Shown here: positions 1 through 7,790 of the stretch, one piece after another
Layout of the letters: each line of letters starts with the position of its first letter
Position numbering within the stretch: position 1 is the first letter of the stretch
Assembly: GCA_027310505.1 (NCBI GenBank)
Contig: DAIDAS010000270.1
Coordinates: forward strand, 1-16,869
Direction of reading: 5' to 3'
DNA from: a bacterium
GTDB taxonomy: Bacteria; Pseudomonadota; Gammaproteobacteria; Burkholderiales; Methylophilaceae
Length of the DNA: 16,869 nt
Made by a program: the position numbers and the translations under genes
Notes under the pieces: model-generated
Databases searched by the model: none
Told to the model about the DNA's origin: nothing
What the model saw: only the letters and a program-made list of their open reading frames with translations

Positions 1-15
1 ACCCACGAGGGTGAG

Positions 16-639
16 TTACGTGGCCTGTACCCCTAAGCCCGCCAGGAAAATATCGACGATGTTCCCGGCCATGGCATCGAGCGAAAACAACTGTGGATCC
101 AATGTCCAGTTCACCACCAGGCCGTCCATGAGTGCCATCAGGCCGACGGCGGCTTGTCTGGCATCGGTATTCTGGGCCAGGAACTTGCGCTCTTGTGCCA
201 ATTGCAGGGCTTTTTCCATGATATCCAGAAAACGGTGGCCGCATTCCATGTGCTGGTCACGGATCTTGGCCATTTCCCCGACGTATTCGCACTTGTGCCA
301 AGCGATTTCAAACACGCGGAAATGACGTGGGTTGTGGACGAGATCATGCAGAATCGAGAGTACCAAGGCACGCACGAAGGTCATCGGGTTGTCGTGCTGA
401 TGGGATTGCAGTTCTTCAAGGCGCTGTTCGAAAGGGGCGATGATGCGCTGGATCATCGCGTCGTAAAGATCGACCTTGTGCTCGAAATGCCAATAGATGG
501 CGCCGCGTGTGACATTGGCCTCGCTGGCAATATCGGCCAGCGAGGTGCGTGAAACGCCATTCCGCTGAAAAACAACTTCAGCGGCATCGAGGATGCGATT
601 GCGGGTTTCCAGCGCCTCTTCTTTGGTTTTGCGGGCCAT
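16..639 (-). CDS. acrR: TetR-family transcriptional repressor of the adjacent RND efflux operon (AcrR type)
   Basis: This 207-residue protein has the size and layout of AcrR/TtgR-type TetR regulators. The N-terminal DNA-binding domain covers about residues 10-58, with the helix-turn-helix TSLADIASEANVTRGAIYWHF, the signature of the efflux-repressor subfamily. The C-terminal two thirds is the helical ligand-binding and dimerisation domain. I chose the ATG at 637-639 (MARKTKEEALETRN) because it gives the family's usual N-terminus and has a GGAG ribosome site 9 bases upstream. An in-frame extension to 729 would run through the operator and is rejected. The gene is divergent from the adaptor-pump-channel operon, and an AcrR-like palindrome lies in the shared promoter region. 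By family knowledge it should repress the pump operon, and perhaps itself, until a hydrophobic drug binds. The family and the target are well supported. True orthology to E. coli AcrR is inferred. Confidence 0.93.
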   Translation of the reverse strand: MARKTKEEALETRNRILDAAEVVFQRNGVSRTSLADIASEANVTRGAIYWHFEHKVDLYDAMIQRIIAPFEQRLEELQSHQHDNPMTFVRALVLSILHDLVHNPRHFRVFEIAWHKCEYVGEMAKIRDQHMECGHRFLDIMEKALQLAQERKFLAQNTDARQAAVGLMALMDGLVVNWTLDPQLFSLDAMAGNIVDIFLAGLGVQAT

Positions 640-666
640 GCAGCTAATGCTCCGGAGAGACCATCT

Positions 667-696
667 TTGAATAACAGGCAAATAGTAACATAAAAT
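667..696 (+). promoter_or_regulatory. Candidate sigma-70 promoter of the efflux operon
   Basis: TTGAAT at 667-672 and TAAAAT at 691-696 are separated by 18 bases. The -10 matches consensus at 5 of 6 positions and the -35 at 4 of 6. The predicted start, about 703, falls at the left edge of the AcrR-like operator, as expected for a repressed promoter. It implies an untranslated leader of about 110 bases before the adaptor gene. This was read by eye and the start site is not proven. Confidence 0.55.
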
Positions 697-701
697 CCAT
701 T

Positions 702-725
702 TACATACACTCATGAATGTATGTA
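702..725. promoter_or_regulatory. AcrR/TetR-type operator palindrome
   Basis: The left half is TACATACACTCA and the right half is TGAATGTATGTA. The two halves are inverted repeats matching at 11 of 12 positions. From memory, the E. coli AcrR operator is a 24-bp palindrome with the same outer arms (TACATACA and TGAATGTATGTA), and this site differs from it only at a few central positions. It lies between the divergent repressor and adaptor genes and over the predicted adaptor transcription start. It is therefore the likely binding site for the repressor encoded at 16-639. Confidence 0.88.
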
Positions 726-773
726 TCATGCCAGCTGTTTTGATCGCCTCCTACTCTATCGGGCGACGTTTTG

Positions 774-793
774 TACGCCAACGAATTGGCGTA
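774..793 (+). promoter_or_regulatory. Hairpin in the leader of the adaptor gene, just before its ribosome site
   Basis: TACGCCAA (774-781) and TTGGCGTA (786-793) form a perfect 8-bp stem with a CGAA tetraloop. The stem ends 10 bases before the AAGGA ribosome site at 804-808. It has no T-tract, so it is not an ordinary terminator. It could be a leader RNA structure that affects translation or stability, or a palindromic site for a second regulator. The structure is visible in the sequence, but its function is unknown. Confidence 0.5.
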
Positions 794-815
794 GCAATGA
801 CTCAAGGAATATCGC

Positions 816-2093
816 ATGGCTACCTTCGCGCAAACTTCATCGCTGTTGAACGTGAGAAATGCTCTTGCCGTTATGTTGATGATCGGTTTGGTTGCATGCT
901 CAAAATCACCAAAAGAAGGCGCGGGTGGCCCGATGGCGCATATGCCGCCGCCTGAAGTGGCAGTGACGGAGGTGCGGCAGGCCAAAGTACCCGTCAGCTA
1001 CGAATATATCGGACAGACTCTGGGTTCGCGCGAAGTGGAAGTGCGGGCGCGAGTGACGGGGCACGTGGAAAAGCGTCTATATGACGAAGGCAAGCTGGTG
1101 CAGGCCGGTCAGCCGTTATTCCAGCTGGATGCCCGCCCGCTGGCGCTGGCGGTGGGCTCCGCCAAAGCGGCGGTGGTGACGGCCGAGGCTGATATTGCCC
1201 GCGCCGAAGCCTCTGCCGCGCAGGCGGCTCGTGAGCGGGAACGCATGGCCACACTGGCGGAGGCGCATGCCATCAGCCGCAAGGAGGCGGACGATGCCAG
1301 TTCTTCCGCGCAGATCACCAGCGCTGAAACGCAGGCCGCCAAGGCGCGTCTGGAGCAGGCACGCGCGCAACTGAAAGAGGCGCAGCTCAACATGGAATAC
1401 GCCAGCATCACCGCCCCCATCAACGGGGTAGCAGGGCGTGCCTTGCGGCAGGAAGGCTCCCTGGTCAACGTGAACGGCGACAGCCTGCTTACGACGCTGG
1501 TCCAGCTGGATCCGCTGTATGTCACCTTCAACGTGGCGGACGCGGAGCGGCAGCGCATGGAGCGCGAAATCGCCGAGGGCCAGCTGGTGCTGCCCAAGGA
1601 GGGGTTCAAAGTGCGCCTGTTGCAACGCGATGGTAGCCAGTTGGGCTCGATCGGGCATATCAATTTTGTGTCGCCCACGGTGAGCAGCCAGACAGGAACG
1701 CTGGAAATGCGCGCTGCCATGGCCAACCCCGGTAGTGCCATCAAGAGCGGCCTGTTCGTGCGGGTGATGCTGGAAGGCGCGGAGCGCCCCAACGCGCTGA
1801 CCGTGCCCCAACGCGCCGTGCTGGAAGGACCCAAGGGCAAGATGGTGATGGTCGCGGTCAGGAACAAGCAGGGTGCGTTGACCGCCGAGCCGCGTCCGAT
1901 CGAAGTTGGGGAATGGGTGGCCGGGCCGGGTGAAGAAAAAATGTGGGTGGTGCGGAGCGGGTTGCAGGCGGGCGACCAGGTCATCACTGAAGGGCTGATG
2001 AAGCTGCGTCCGGGTGTGCCCATCAGCCTCGGCAAGCCTGCGTCACAAACGCCGGAACCGGCCGCCAAGCCTTCTGCCGCATCGGCCAGCTGA
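816..2093 (+). CDS. acrA: RND efflux periplasmic adaptor lipoprotein (membrane fusion protein, AcrA/MexA type)
   Basis: This 425-residue protein bridges the inner-membrane pump and the outer-membrane channel across the periplasm. The N-terminus is a lipoprotein signal peptide with lipobox LVAC and Cys28 as the lipidated residue. The lipoyl-like segment begins around YEYIGQTLGSREVEVRARV, near residues 60-78. A long alpha-helical hairpin rich in Ala, Glu, Gln and Arg follows (about 105-185). The second lipoyl half contains the ITAPINGVAGR motif, and the beta-barrel and membrane-proximal domains follow to the C-terminus. A low-complexity Pro/Ala/Ser tail ends the protein. The ATG at 816 has AAGGA 7 bases upstream. 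The gene is first in a three-gene operon, 14 bases before the pump gene, and is divergent from its likely repressor. The family is certain. The symbol is given by similarity and context, and substrates cannot be read from sequence. Confidence 0.93.
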   Translation: MATFAQTSSLLNVRNALAVMLMIGLVACSKSPKEGAGGPMAHMPPPEVAVTEVRQAKVPVSYEYIGQTLGSREVEVRARVTGHVEKRLYDEGKLVQAGQPLFQLDARPLALAVGSAKAAVVTAEADIARAEASAAQAARERERMATLAEAHAISRKEADDASSSAQITSAETQAAKARLEQARAQLKEAQLNMEYASITAPINGVAGRALRQEGSLVNVNGDSLLTTLVQLDPLYVTFNVADAERQRMEREIAEGQLVLPKEGFKVRLLQRDGSQLGSIGHINFVSPTVSSQTGTLEMRAAMANPGSAIKSGLFVRVMLEGAERPNALTVPQRAVLEGPKGKMVMVAVRNKQGALTAEPRPIEVGEWVAGPGEEKMWVVRSGLQAGDQVITEGLMKLRPGVPISLGKPASQTPEPAAKPSAASAS

Positions 2094-2107
2094 TCGGAAA
2101 GCCGCAC

Positions 2108-5100
2108 ATGAATCTCTCACGCTTTTTTATCAACCGCCCGATTTTCGCGGCAGTGTTGTCCATTTTCATTGTGCTGGCCGGCCTTGCCGCCATGCGCACC
2201 CTGCCGATCGCCCAGTATCCGGAAATTGCTCCGCCGGTCGTCACGGTGCGGGCGGTTTATCCCGGTGCTTCTGCAGAAGTGCTGGAGCAGACCGTAGCGG
2301 CGCCGCTGGAATCGCAGATCAACGGTGTCGAGCACATGATGTACATGAGCTCGACATCGGCTTCCAGCGGTGTGCTGGAAATCCGGGTGACCTTCGAGAT
2401 CGGCGCGGATGCCGATCAGGCGGCGTTGAACGTCAATAACCGCGTCAAGCAGATCGAAGCGCGTTTGCCGCAGGAAGTGCGCCGTCAGGGTGTGACGGTG
2501 GAAAAGGGTTCGTCATCATTCCTGCAGGTGATTGCATTCCTGTCGCCGGATGGCACGATGGACGATCTGACCATCAGCAATTACGTGACGTTGAATGTGC
2601 TGGACCGCATCAAGCGCATCCCGGGCACCACCAACGTACAGATATTCGGCGCCAAGGATTACGCCATGCGCATCTGGCTGAAGCCGGACCGCATGCAGCA
2701 GCTGGGCGTTTCAGTCGGTGAAATCACCAGCGCGATCAACAGCCAGAACGCGCAGTTCGCACCCGGCAAGATTGGCCAGAGCCCCACCGGCGGCGAGCAG
2801 GATCTGGTGTATACCATTACGACGCAGGGGCGCTTGTCCGATCCCAAGGCATTCGAGGACATCATCGTGCGTTCCAGCGCCACGGGTGCCGAGGTGCGCC
2901 TGAAGGACATTGCGCGGGTCGAGCTTGGCTCCAAGGATTACGACTTCATCGGCCGCGTCAACGGCAAGTCGGCGACACTGGTCGGCGTGTTTCTGCAACC
3001 CGGCGCCAATGCCCTAGGCGTGGCGGAAGAGGTCAACAAGACGGTGGCCGAGATGGCTGCAGGATTCCCCAAAGGGCTGGAGCGCGCGGTGGTTTACGAC
3101 ACAACGCGTTTCGTGCAGGTCTCGATCCATGAAGTGGTGAAGACGCTGTTCGAAGCCATGGTGCTGGTGTTCCTGGTGGTGCTGCTGTTCCTGCAGAACC
3201 TGCGCGCTACCCTGATCCCCACGCTGGCTGTGCCGGTGTCGCTGATCGGCACTTTTGCCGGACTGCATGTGCTGGGGTATTCCATCAATACCCTGACCTT
3301 GTTCGGCATGGTGCTGTCGATCGGCATCGTGGTGGACGATGCCATCGTGGTGCTGGAGAACGCCGAGCGACTGATGCACGAGCACGGTCTGAAGCCGCGC
3401 GCTGCCGCCATCGAGGCGATGCGCGAAGTGACCGGGCCGGTGATCGCGATCATGCTGGTGCTGATTTCGGTGTTCGTGCCCATCGCCTTTATCGGCGGTC
3501 TGGCGGGTGAATTGTATCGGCAGTTCGCCATCACCATCTCGATTGCCGTGATGATCTCCGGGCTGGTGGCGCTTACGCTGACCCCGGCCCTGTGCGCGGT
3601 GATTCTCAGGCCCGAGCATAAACAGGTGAACGCGTTCTTTCAGGCGTTCAACCGCTTTTTCGGCTGGATGACGCGCCGTTATACCGGGGGCGTGGCATGG
3701 ATGCTGAAGCGCGCAACGGTTGTTATCCTGGTGTTTCTGGGGATGGTGGCGGCAACCGCGCAGCTCTGGCGCATGACGCCGACTTCGCTGGTGCCGGACG
3801 AAGATCAGGGCTACTACATTTCCGCCGTGTTTCTGCCTGATGGCGCCAGCCTGCAGCGCACCGACCGCGTGGTGAACCAGGTGACGCAGGCGATCAAGTC
3901 CAACCCCGCCAACGAATATGCGGTCGCGTTTACCGGCATGGATTTTCTGGGGGGCTCGTTCAAGAATAGCGCAGCCACCATTTTTGCTTCGATGAAGCCG
4001 TGGGATCAGCGCAGCCTGCCATCGCAGGCGCTGGTCGGGGAGTTCTACGGCAAGACGGCCGGGATCAAGGAAGGGCTGGTGCTCGCGTTCAATCCGCCGG
4101 CCATTTTTGGCCTGGGCAACTCGGGCGGTTTCGAGGTCTATATCCAGAATCGTGGCGAAGGCGGGCCGAAAAAGCTGAATGAAGTGGCACAGGCATTCAT
4201 CGCCCGTGCCGCACAGGACAAGACCTTTGCGTTTGCGCAGACCCTGTGGCGGGCACAGACGCCGCAGCTATACGTGGATGTCGACCGCGCCCGCGCTGCG
4301 GCGCTCGGGGTGAATCTGGAAGAGGCGTTCAACACGCTTTCTGCCACGCTGGGCACGCTTTACGTCAACGACTTCAACAAGTTCGGCCGGACCTGGCAGG
4401 TGCTGTTGTCTGCCGATGCCGAGTATCGCAAGAAGCCGGAGGATATTTCCGCGCTGCACGTGCGTGGCGCCAACAACCAGATGGTGCCGCTGTCGGCCTT
4501 CGCCACCGTCAAGTACAGCACTGGGCCGGAAACGCTCGATCGCTTCAACAACCTGCCGGCAGTCAAGCTGCTTGGCTCCGGCGTGCCCGGCGTCAGTTCA
4601 GGCGAGGTGCTGGCGCATGTGGACCAGATCATGAAAGAAGTCCTGCCGCCGGACTTCACCTATGAGTGGAGCGGTGCCTCGTATCAGGAAAAACGCTCTA
4701 CCGGGGCCGCCAGCCTGGCGCTGGGCATGGCCGTCATCATGGTGTTCTTCATCCTCGCGGCGCTTTATGAACGCTGGACATTGCCGTTCGCGGTGCTGCT
4801 GGCATTGCCGTTTGGCCTGTTCGGCGCGCTGGCCATGGTCTGGGTGCGCAATCTGGCATTTGCGACCTTCTTGCCGGGGGTGCCCATTCCGCCGCTCACC
4901 AACGACGTCTACTTCCAGATCGGTCTTGTGACCCTGCTGGGGCTTGCGGCCAAGAACGCCATCCTGATCGTCGAGTTCGCCATCATGAAGCAGCACGAAG
5001 ACGGCATGTCGGCGCGCGATGCTGTGCTGGAGGCGGCCAGATTGCGTTTCCGTCCGATTCTGATGACTTCGCTGGCCTTCATTCTGGGTGTGCTGCCGTT

Positions 5101-5260
5101 GGCGCTCTCCAGCGGCGCTGGCGCAGGGGCGAGGCAGTCGGTCGGCACCGGCGTCATGGGCGGCATGCTGGCTGCCACATTCCTGGCCATCTTCTTCGTG
5201 CCGCTGTTCTATAAACTCATCGCGCGCAACGACAAGAAAAAAGAGGTTCCCAATGCGTAA
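2108..5260 (+). CDS. acrB: RND multidrug efflux pump, inner-membrane permease (HAE1 family, AcrB/MexB type)
   Basis: The 1050-residue length is typical of HAE1 pumps. The protein should form a trimer that expels hydrophobic or amphiphilic compounds using the proton gradient. It starts with the classic MNLSRFFINRPIFA and first membrane helix. Two large periplasmic loops and two blocks of membrane helices follow. The proton-relay pair Asp410-Asp411 in GIVVDDAIVVLENAERLM matches Asp407-Asp408 of E. coli AcrB. The conserved Lys lies in LGLAAKNAILIVEFA, and the late motif GAGAGARQSVGTGVMGGM is intact. There is no sign of truncation or frameshift. A weak GGAAAG ribosome site precedes the ATG. The last 8 bases overlap the start of the channel gene, which suggests translational coupling. 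The gene lies within the operon controlled by the divergent TetR regulator. The family is certain; the substrate range is unknown. Confidence 0.96.
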   Translation: MNLSRFFINRPIFAAVLSIFIVLAGLAAMRTLPIAQYPEIAPPVVTVRAVYPGASAEVLEQTVAAPLESQINGVEHMMYMSSTSASSGVLEIRVTFEIGADADQAALNVNNRVKQIEARLPQEVRRQGVTVEKGSSSFLQVIAFLSPDGTMDDLTISNYVTLNVLDRIKRIPGTTNVQIFGAKDYAMRIWLKPDRMQQLGVSVGEITSAINSQNAQFAPGKIGQSPTGGEQDLVYTITTQGRLSDPKAFEDIIVRSSATGAEVRLKDIARVELGSKDYDFIGRVNGKSATLVGVFLQPGANALGVAEEVNKTVAEMAAGFPKGLERAVVYDTTRFVQVSIHEVVKTLFEAMVLVFLVVLLFLQNLRATLIPTLAVPVSLIGTFAGLHVLGYSINTLTLFGMVLSIGIVVDDAIVVLENAERLMHEHGLKPRAAAIEAMREVTGPVIAIMLVLISVFVPIAFIGGLAGELYRQFAITISIAVMISGLVALTLTPALCAVILRPEHKQVNAFFQAFNRFFGWMTRRYTGGVAWMLKRATVVILVFLGMVAATAQLWRMTPTSLVPDEDQGYYISAVFLPDGASLQRTDRVVNQVTQAIKSNPANEYAVAFTGMDFLGGSFKNSAATIFASMKPWDQRSLPSQALVGEFYGKTAGIKEGLVLAFNPPAIFGLGNSGGFEVYIQNRGEGGPKKLNEVAQAFIARAAQDKTFAFAQTLWRAQTPQLYVDVDRARAAALGVNLEEAFNTLSATLGTLYVNDFNKFGRTWQVLLSADAEYRKKPEDISALHVRGANNQMVPLSAFATVKYSTGPETLDRFNNLPAVKLLGSGVPGVSSGEVLAHVDQIMKEVLPPDFTYEWSGASYQEKRSTGAASLALGMAVIMVFFILAALYERWTLPFAVLLALPFGLFGALAMVWVRNLAFATFLPGVPIPPLTNDVYFQIGLVTLLGLAAKNAILIVEFAIMKQHEDGMSARDAVLEAARLRFRPILMTSLAFILGVLPLALSSGAGAGARQSVGTGVMGGMLAATFLAIFFVPLFYKLIARNDKKKEVPNA

Positions 5261-6704
5261 AACATTCTGCATGGCATTGTTGGCCGCGGCCTTGCTTCCG
5301 GCATGCAGCATGCTGCAGACAACCCACGAACATCCGGCCGTTGCATTCCCTGAAGCCTGGGGCAAGGCGGATGGCGCCAGCCTGAGCAGTGCTGCTGGCG
5401 AGCGCTGGTGGAGCCTGTTTGCCGACCCCGTGCTCGACAAGCTGGTTGATGAGGCTCTGCAGCACAACCATGATGTAGAGGCCGCCGCTGCGCGCATTCT
5501 TGAAGCTGAGGCCACGCTGGGTGTCACCGAGGCCGACCGCTACCCGGTTGTCACCGCCAACGGCGCCGGCAGCCGCAGGGGCATTTCCAAGGTCACCGCC
5601 ACGCCATTGTTCGGTGGTGTGCCGCGTAACCAGAACAACGCGCGGCTGAGCATCGATGCCAGTTATGAGCTGGACGTCTGGGGAAAATACCGTCGCGCCA
5701 GTGATGCCGCCCGCTCGCAACTGCTGGGGGCGGAAGCCGCGCGCGACACGGTGCGGTTGACGCTCACCGCCGAGGTGGCGCAGCAATACTTCAACCTGCT
5801 CGCCGCCGATGCCCAAGTGGCCGTGATTCGCGACGTGCTGCAAAGCCGTACCGACAGTCTCGATTTGCTGCGCCTGCGCTTCAAGTCTGGCGTGGGGTCG
5901 GAGTATGAAATCCGCCAGGCCGAAGCCGAAGAGGCCGCGGTCAGATCCCAGCTCGCCAGTGCGCTCAAGACGCAGGAAAATCTGGAATCCGTGCTGGCTA
6001 TCCTGCTCGGCCGCTCGCCGCGCGATGTGATGCAAGGCAAGGTCGAGCGCGGCAGTGTTGCCGCCATGCAGGCGCTGTGGGTGCCGGATGGCTTGCCTTC
6101 GGACTTGCTGCTGCGTCGCCCGTATATTCGCGAGGCTGAACAGAAACTGCTGGCCGAAGATGCGAAAATCGACGTTGCCCGTGCCGAGTACTTCCCAACC
6201 ATTTCGCTGACCGGCTACCTCGGTACCGAAAGCGCTACGCTGGCCAAATTATTCACTGGCCCGGCCGGTATCTTCCAGTTCGTGCTGGGTCTGAGCCAGC
6301 CGATCTTCAACGCCAACCGCCTGAGTTTCTCGGTCAAGGCCGCCGAAGCGCGGCGGGCGCAGGCTGTGGCTGAATACCAGAAAGCGGTGGCCAATGCCTT
6401 CGGCGACGTGCGCAACGCGCTGAATGCCCAGACGTCTGGGCGCGATGTGCTCAAGGCTGAGTCGGAGAGGATCGCCGCGCTGCTGGAAGCCCAGCGTCTG
6501 GCAAACGTGCGGTACCAGGGCGGCGTTGCCAGCAGGCTTGAAGTGCTGGACGCCGACCGGCAATTGCTGCAAGCGCAACTGGCGAGGATCGATGCGGAGA
6601 ATGCACAACGAGCGGCAGTGGTGAGCCTGTTCAAGGCACTGGGGGGCGGGTGGAAGCAGGTTGATGCCGAAACCGCGCATCCTGAGCCTGCTGCGGCGCA
6701 TTGA
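5253..6704 (+). CDS. Efflux outer-membrane channel lipoprotein (OprM/NodT family of TolC-like factors)
   Basis: This 483-residue protein should form the trimeric outer-membrane channel completing the pump. The chosen ATG gives MRKTFCMALLAAALLPAC, a lipoprotein signal with lipobox LPAC and Cys18. An upstream in-frame extension into the pump gene is a shadow and is rejected. The mature protein shows the two-repeat outer-membrane-factor pattern. The first repeat has WWSLFADPVLDKLVDEAL and LTAEVAQQYFNLLAADAQV. The second has YFPTISLTGYLG and the LSQPIFNANRL segment. Long coiled helices rich in Ala, Glu, Arg and Gln lie between. The start overlaps the pump stop by 8 bases and AGAGG lies 6 bases upstream, so it is translated as part of the operon. 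A strong terminator follows within a few bases. The family is clear. The exact symbol (oprM or a relative) is not assigned. Confidence 0.93.
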   Translation: MRKTFCMALLAAALLPACSMLQTTHEHPAVAFPEAWGKADGASLSSAAGERWWSLFADPVLDKLVDEALQHNHDVEAAAARILEAEATLGVTEADRYPVVTANGAGSRRGISKVTATPLFGGVPRNQNNARLSIDASYELDVWGKYRRASDAARSQLLGAEAARDTVRLTLTAEVAQQYFNLLAADAQVAVIRDVLQSRTDSLDLLRLRFKSGVGSEYEIRQAEAEEAAVRSQLASALKTQENLESVLAILLGRSPRDVMQGKVERGSVAAMQALWVPDGLPSDLLLRRPYIREAEQKLLAEDAKIDVARAEYFPTISLTGYLGTESATLAKLFTGPAGIFQFVLGLSQPIFNANRLSFSVKAAEARRAQAVAEYQKAVANAFGDVRNALNAQTSGRDVLKAESERIAALLEAQRLANVRYQGGVASRLEVLDADRQLLQAQLARIDAENAQRAAVVSLFKALGGGWKQVDAETAHPEPAAAH

Positions 6705-6706
6705 AA

Positions 6707-6734
6707 GAAAAAGCCGGCAATTGCCGGCTTTTTT
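6707..6734. terminator. Bidirectional Rho-independent terminator after the efflux operon
   Basis: AAGCCGGCAA and TTGCCGGCTT form a perfect GC-rich palindrome at 6711-6730, flanked by A-runs on the left and a T6 run on the right. It can stop transcripts from both sides: the efflux operon on the plus strand and folB, ending at 6780, on the minus strand. Confidence 0.9.
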
Positions 6735-6779
6735 ATGCCACGTTGACGTGCGTTGGCAGAAGAAAGGGCTGGTGCCCCC

Positions 6780-7139
6780 TTAGTCCGATCGCTTACCTCG
6801 CTCTATCACGACCCCCAGTTGCTTCACCCCCGGCAATATCCCCGGTTTGCCCACTCTGATCCTGACCCATGGCGTGCCGAATTCCGTCAGGATCAACTGA
6901 CACACATGTTCGGCCAGCGCCTCGACCAGTTTGAAGCTATGTTCCGTCAGCGTCTGACGGATTCTGGTGACGATCTGGCCGTAGTCGATGGTGTCTTCGA
7001 TGGCATCGGTCTGGCATGAACGGCTGTGCGGCATGGCAAGTTCGATGTCGAGTACGATGGTTTGCGGCCGCAGGCGTTCCCACTCTGGTACCCCGAGGCG
7101 GGTTTCAACTTTGACTTCCTGTAAAAAAATAATGTCCAT
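6780..7139 (-). CDS. folB: Dihydroneopterin aldolase (folate biosynthesis)
   Basis: This 119-residue enzyme converts 7,8-dihydroneopterin to 6-hydroxymethyl-7,8-dihydropterin and glycolaldehyde in the cytosolic folate pathway. The length and the start MDIIFLQEVKVETRLGV fit FolB. Residues likely to act in substrate binding and catalysis are Glu21 in the PEWERLRPQ segment, Tyr53 in IEDTIDYGQI, Glu73 in KLVEALAEHV and Lys98 in RIRVGKPG. The gene is divergent from plsY, sharing a gap of about 40 bases. It ends facing the efflux operon, with a two-way terminator between them. A weak AGGA lies upstream of the ATG. The divergent folB/plsY pair next to tsaD is a familiar betaproteobacterial arrangement. 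I see nothing unusual in it. Confidence 0.93.
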   Translation of the reverse strand: MDIIFLQEVKVETRLGVPEWERLRPQTIVLDIELAMPHSRSCQTDAIEDTIDYGQIVTRIRQTLTEHSFKLVEALAEHVCQLILTEFGTPWVRIRVGKPGILPGVKQLGVVIERGKRSD

Positions 7140-7181
7140 TTGGCTTAAAATCCTATTTTTATAAATTCTAGAGCATCTGTG

Positions 7182-7790
7182 ATGAATGAGTTCGGTTTTG
7201 TGCTGGCGGCGTACCTGCTGGGTTCGATTTCTTTCGGTATCGTCGTGAGCAAGCTATTCGGCCTGCCTGATCCGCGAACTGTCGGCTCCGGCAATCCGGG
7301 GGCGACCAACGTGATGCGCAGCGGCAAGAAGGCTGCGGCGTTGCTGACTTTGCTGGGAGATGCCGGCAAGGGCTGGCTGGCGGTGTGGCTGGCGCAGCAT
7401 TTTGGTTTGGCGACCGGGTGGGTGTGCGCAGTGGCGCTGGCGGTGTTCCTTGGGCATCTCTACCCGGTGTTCTACGGATTCAAGGGCGGCAAGGGCGTGG
7501 CGACGGCTGCCGGGGTGCTGCTGGCGATTTCGCCGTGGCTGGGCCTGAGTGTGATGGCGACCTGGATGCTGGCATTTGCCATGTGGCGCGTGTCATCCCT
7601 TGCGGCACTGATCGCAGCGGGTTTTGCGCCGATTTACGCGGCCATTTCCGGGTTCTCTATCGTGACTGTGACCGTGTTCGTGCTATCGGCCCTGTTGGTA
7701 TGGCGGCACAAATCCAATATCCGCAAGCTGCTGGATGGCACCGAAGCGGGTTTCGGCAAACCCAAGCCTGGGGACATGCCGCCCAAATAA
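7182..7790 (+). CDS. plsY: Acyl-phosphate:glycerol-3-phosphate acyltransferase PlsY
   Basis: This integral membrane enzyme of about 202 residues makes lysophosphatidic acid from acyl-phosphate and glycerol-3-phosphate, the first step of phospholipid synthesis. The family's conserved motifs are present: LLGSISFGIVVSKLFG with PDPRTVGSGNPGATNVMR near the N-terminus, the GDAGKGW segment, and HLYPVFYGFKGGKGVAT in mid-protein. Several hydrophobic membrane helices separate these. The ATG at 7182 is chosen, with TAGAG 8 bases upstream. An adjacent GTG at 7179 would add one residue. The gene is divergent from folB. Its TAA abuts the stop of tsaD with no intergenic base. The identification is firm. Confidence 0.94.
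   Translation: MNEFGFVLAAYLLGSISFGIVVSKLFGLPDPRTVGSGNPGATNVMRSGKKAAALLTLLGDAGKGWLAVWLAQHFGLATGWVCAVALAVFLGHLYPVFYGFKGGKGVATAAGVLLAISPWLGLSVMATWMLAFAMWRVSSLAALIAAGFAPIYAAISGFSIVTVTVFVLSALLVWRHKSNIRKLLDGTEAGFGKPKPGDMPPK

Noticed and set aside
1..15. Possible terminator of the TetR gene (ACCC and GGGT arms)
   Set aside because: The stem would extend beyond the window edge. Only four base pairs are visible and no T-run can be checked.
640..729. 30-residue N-terminal extension of the TetR regulator
   Set aside because: It would translate through the operator, and it does not fit the usual family start at MARKTKEEA.
1109..2107. 332-codon open frame antisense to the adaptor gene
   Set aside because: It is a Ser/Ala-rich shadow with no start signal. 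The adaptor reading frame is clearly real.
3014..3619. 201-codon open frame antisense to the RND pump gene
   Set aside because: It is the His/Gln-rich shadow of a GC-rich gene whose plus-strand product has every conserved motif. It has no ribosome site or recognisable domain.
5088..5252. N-terminal extension of the channel gene into the pump gene
   Set aside because: The extension lacks a signal peptide. The ATG at 5253 gives a perfect lipoprotein signal and has its own ribosome site.
4598..5527. 309-codon open frame antisense to the pump-channel junction
   Set aside because: It spans two well-supported genes on the opposite strand and shows only low-complexity Arg/Gln/Ser sequence.
7140..7181. 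Promoters in the folB/plsY divergent gap
   Set aside because: The gap is AT-rich and must hold start signals, but no -35/-10 pair had acceptable spacing.
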